Positions 8,601 through 8,802 of a stretch of DNA of 8,802 nucleotides are shown here, one piece after another (position 1 is the first letter of the stretch; every line of letters starts with the position of its first letter). The notes beneath the pieces are model-generated. The model was not told the DNA's origin. It ran no database searches and was given only the letters and a program-made list of their open reading frames with translations. The DNA lies in the NCBI GenBank assembly GCA_002366885.1, contig DFCD01000036.1, positions 24,822 to 33,623 on the forward strand, written 5' to 3'. The DNA is from Verrucomicrobia bacterium UBA3063. GTDB lineage: Bacteria > Verrucomicrobiota > Verrucomicrobiia > Methylacidiphilales > Verrucolacustridaceae. The position numbers were made by a program, and so were the translations under genes.

Positions 8601-8802
8601 GCTGGTGATCGACGCGGCACTGAGTTCGGGCCTGACGAGCTTGGACGGGATGGCGGTGACGTGGTCGGTGACGGCGACTAACGGGGTGGCGGGGGCGGGG
8701 GACAACATCATAAGTTTTGACAACATCACGCTGCAGGGGAAGCAGACGGTGGCGATCAGCCTGAATGTTCCGACCAACGCGGTGTACAGCGGGTCGGCCC
8801 AG
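5635..8802 (+). CDS. Giant multidomain secreted surface protein (adhesin-like), 3' end beyond window
   Basis: The frame from GTG 5635 stays open for 1056 codons to the window edge. AAGGAGGA at 5623-5630 decides the start; Met22/Met23 lie inside the signal peptide. Modules by residue: signal peptide 1-28 (FFGGALLSGLMMAGANA); glycine-rich domain about 30-270, opening with STFTVPANVTSIQITLTGA and GDTLYINLGGAG, then Gly-rich runs; fibronectin type III about 273-362 (PSAPVISSATATDTTVTLSW, YAFQVAAVNADGTG); cadherin-like repeat about 365-481 (FQEGDTLALP, ITGSYNATNGILTLSGSG); C-type-lectin fold about 482-622 with WIGA (539-542), GTWKWMDG (549-556), EPN (584-586), GED (591-593) and WND (608-610); two Ig-like repeats about 641-724 and 725-807; an unassigned beta-rich domain about 808-1034; then the start of another repeat (VYSGSAQ). 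The only cysteine is Cys9, in the signal peptide. It is probably exported and cell-surface attached or released, binding carbohydrate or matrix through the lectin and Ig-like parts. The anchor or secretion signal would be at the unseen C-terminus. No homologue name can be given. Confidence 0.9.
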   Translation, partial: MNFPLPQSCSKFFGGALLSGLMMAGANAATQSYSTAGTSTFTVPANVTSIQITLTGAAGGSGGGDGSNSGGSGGPAGRVTGTLAVVPGDTLYINLGGAGSNGGSSVSDGGGGAGGANSGGRVSAASGGAAGGLGSSGGGGGGGGSAYVRRLSSGVFTDIAEAGGAGGGGGAGNTSPNQAGLSGTTGSYVLQYTGSAGTSRGSTNDGGGGGGGGTGKRGGAGGGLRTSGNTDSGGNGGNAGENDTTGLTSASTSYVTVSAGAAASATLVYTALPSAPVISSATATDTTVTLSWSAPASGPAITDYIIKYLDPISFNWVTFNDGVSTSTSATVTGLNHNSLYAFQVAAVNADGTGAYSNPYDISTLKNFLLTVSGGSSSYTLLGSAVAVDPSLTIVDQTSRTNTAAKLQISSGFQEGDTLALPTGGAAAAFPGITGSYNATNGILTLSGSGTAATYQAALRAITFSTTNTSTSPRTIDITLGNAIAFGDHFYEVVTNSVSWPTARSGALAKSLFGIPGYLVNVTSSAENSFILSKVSTTAWIGASDSGTEGTWKWMDGPEAGTTFWIGTGTGSAQGGQYANWNTNEPNDSGGGEDYASIYSGVGVSDGKWNDYGGSGPYIVEYGNPNAVITFSGSKTLSVQQASQTITFNTLPSKTFGDAAFNLTATGGGSGNPVTYSSSNTNVATVSGSTVTIVGAGSTTIMANQAGNSNYSAAPAVNRTLTVARASQTITFGSLAAVNYGGAAFSLGATASSGLVVTYASSNPNVATVSGSTVTVVGAGSTVITASQAGNGNYLAAVDVPQTLTVNSVRQSVAGTTVTLDFSEGAVGNSLSYANNWSTSDTAARPDGYAQDGTNLAGFLGGYNTGPSGANTQLTYGFDPGSSDRYVFAWTQNISSSSADYPGSDIFGWKFLSGGTEAFSVKFLNDTTTARDLKVQGYSGAGTALAISDGQINNLFIDRGEAWKFRATADLAGDKWSLDVWRNDLNNWYGLVIDAALSSGLTSLDGMAVTWSVTATNGVAGAGDNIISFDNITLQGKQTVAISLNVPTNAVYSGSAQ
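5647..5680 (+). promoter_or_regulatory. Perfect 9-bp inverted repeat in codons 5-16 of the giant gene
   Basis: CTCCCCCAA (5647-5655) and TTGGGGGAG (5672-5680) are exact reverse complements around a 16-base loop containing TTCGAA. The stem is followed by CCCTTTTG, giving a weak terminator-like look. It starts 10 bases after the start codon, within the ribosome footprint, so it could modulate initiation or act as an attenuator. It may also be neutral coding sequence for the signal peptide. Confidence 0.4.
7555..8055 (+). repeat. Two tandem Ig-like repeats (~84 and 83 codons)
   Basis: Copy 1 is 7555-7806 and copy 2 is 7807-8055, differing by one codon in length. Both open with ASQTITF and share the core NVATVSGSTVT-VGAGST and an AGN-NY motif, ending in TLTV. 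DNA identity is high over the core (compare from 7678 with from 7927), while the first 35 codons have diverged. This is the repeat type often written QTITF...ATVSG...ITASQAGN in bacterial surface proteins. The copies use different synonymous codons, copy 2 favouring G-ending ones. Confidence 0.8.

Overview
This is an 8.8-kb piece of a GC-rich bacterial chromosome. I read it as probably Verrucomicrobiota (Opitutae-like). The grounds are a GC-rich dnaG-rpoD pair, a primary sigma factor with a long acidic/charged N-terminal half, and a very large secreted protein built from Gly-rich, FN3, cadherin-like, C-type-lectin and Ig-like modules of a kind common in that group. The phylum call is an inference from gene style; no 16S rRNA gene or other decisive marker is present.

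Left part (1-2880, all on +): the C-terminal 251 codons of DNA primase (dnaG), then rpoD (primary sigma-70), 46 bases apart, as in the classical macromolecular-synthesis operon. The rpoD stop codon lies inside a perfect 13-bp hairpin. A short spacer follows, holding a telomere-like hexamer array (TAAACC x3.8) with an imperfect inverted partner. Next comes a tRNA-Ala(CGC) gene with the diagnostic G3:U70 pair and a plausible promoter of its own.

Middle (2921-5278, on -): one long gene for a polytopic O-antigen ligase/Wzy_C-like membrane protein with a roughly 330-residue helical, TPR-like C-terminal extension. It converges on the tRNA. Its first ~60 codons and the upstream intergenic DNA form an AT-rich island that contrasts with the GC-rich surroundings.

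Right part (5418-8802, on +): reading away from the AT-rich divergent region, first a short gene for a 51-residue secreted peptide (clear signal peptide, Thr-rich mature part). After 61 bases comes a very large secreted protein, 1056 codons of which are visible and which runs off the right edge without a stop. Its strong Shine-Dalgarno is complementary to a 7-base element 24 bases upstream, and a second perfect 9-bp inverted repeat lies in codons 5-16. This suggests translational control at the 5' end of the gene. Visible modules in order: signal peptide, glycine-rich region, fibronectin III, cadherin-like repeat, cysteine-free C-type lectin fold with EPN and WND motifs, two tandem Ig-like repeats, an unassigned beta-rich domain, and the beginning of another repeat.

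The housekeeping block on the left needs no special explanation. The less ordinary part is the divergent unit: a glycan ligase-like membrane enzyme facing a Thr-rich secreted peptide and a giant surface protein. One testable idea is that they belong to one cell-surface glycan/adhesin system, perhaps with the secreted Thr/Ser-rich products as glycosylation substrates. Nothing in the sequence proves this.
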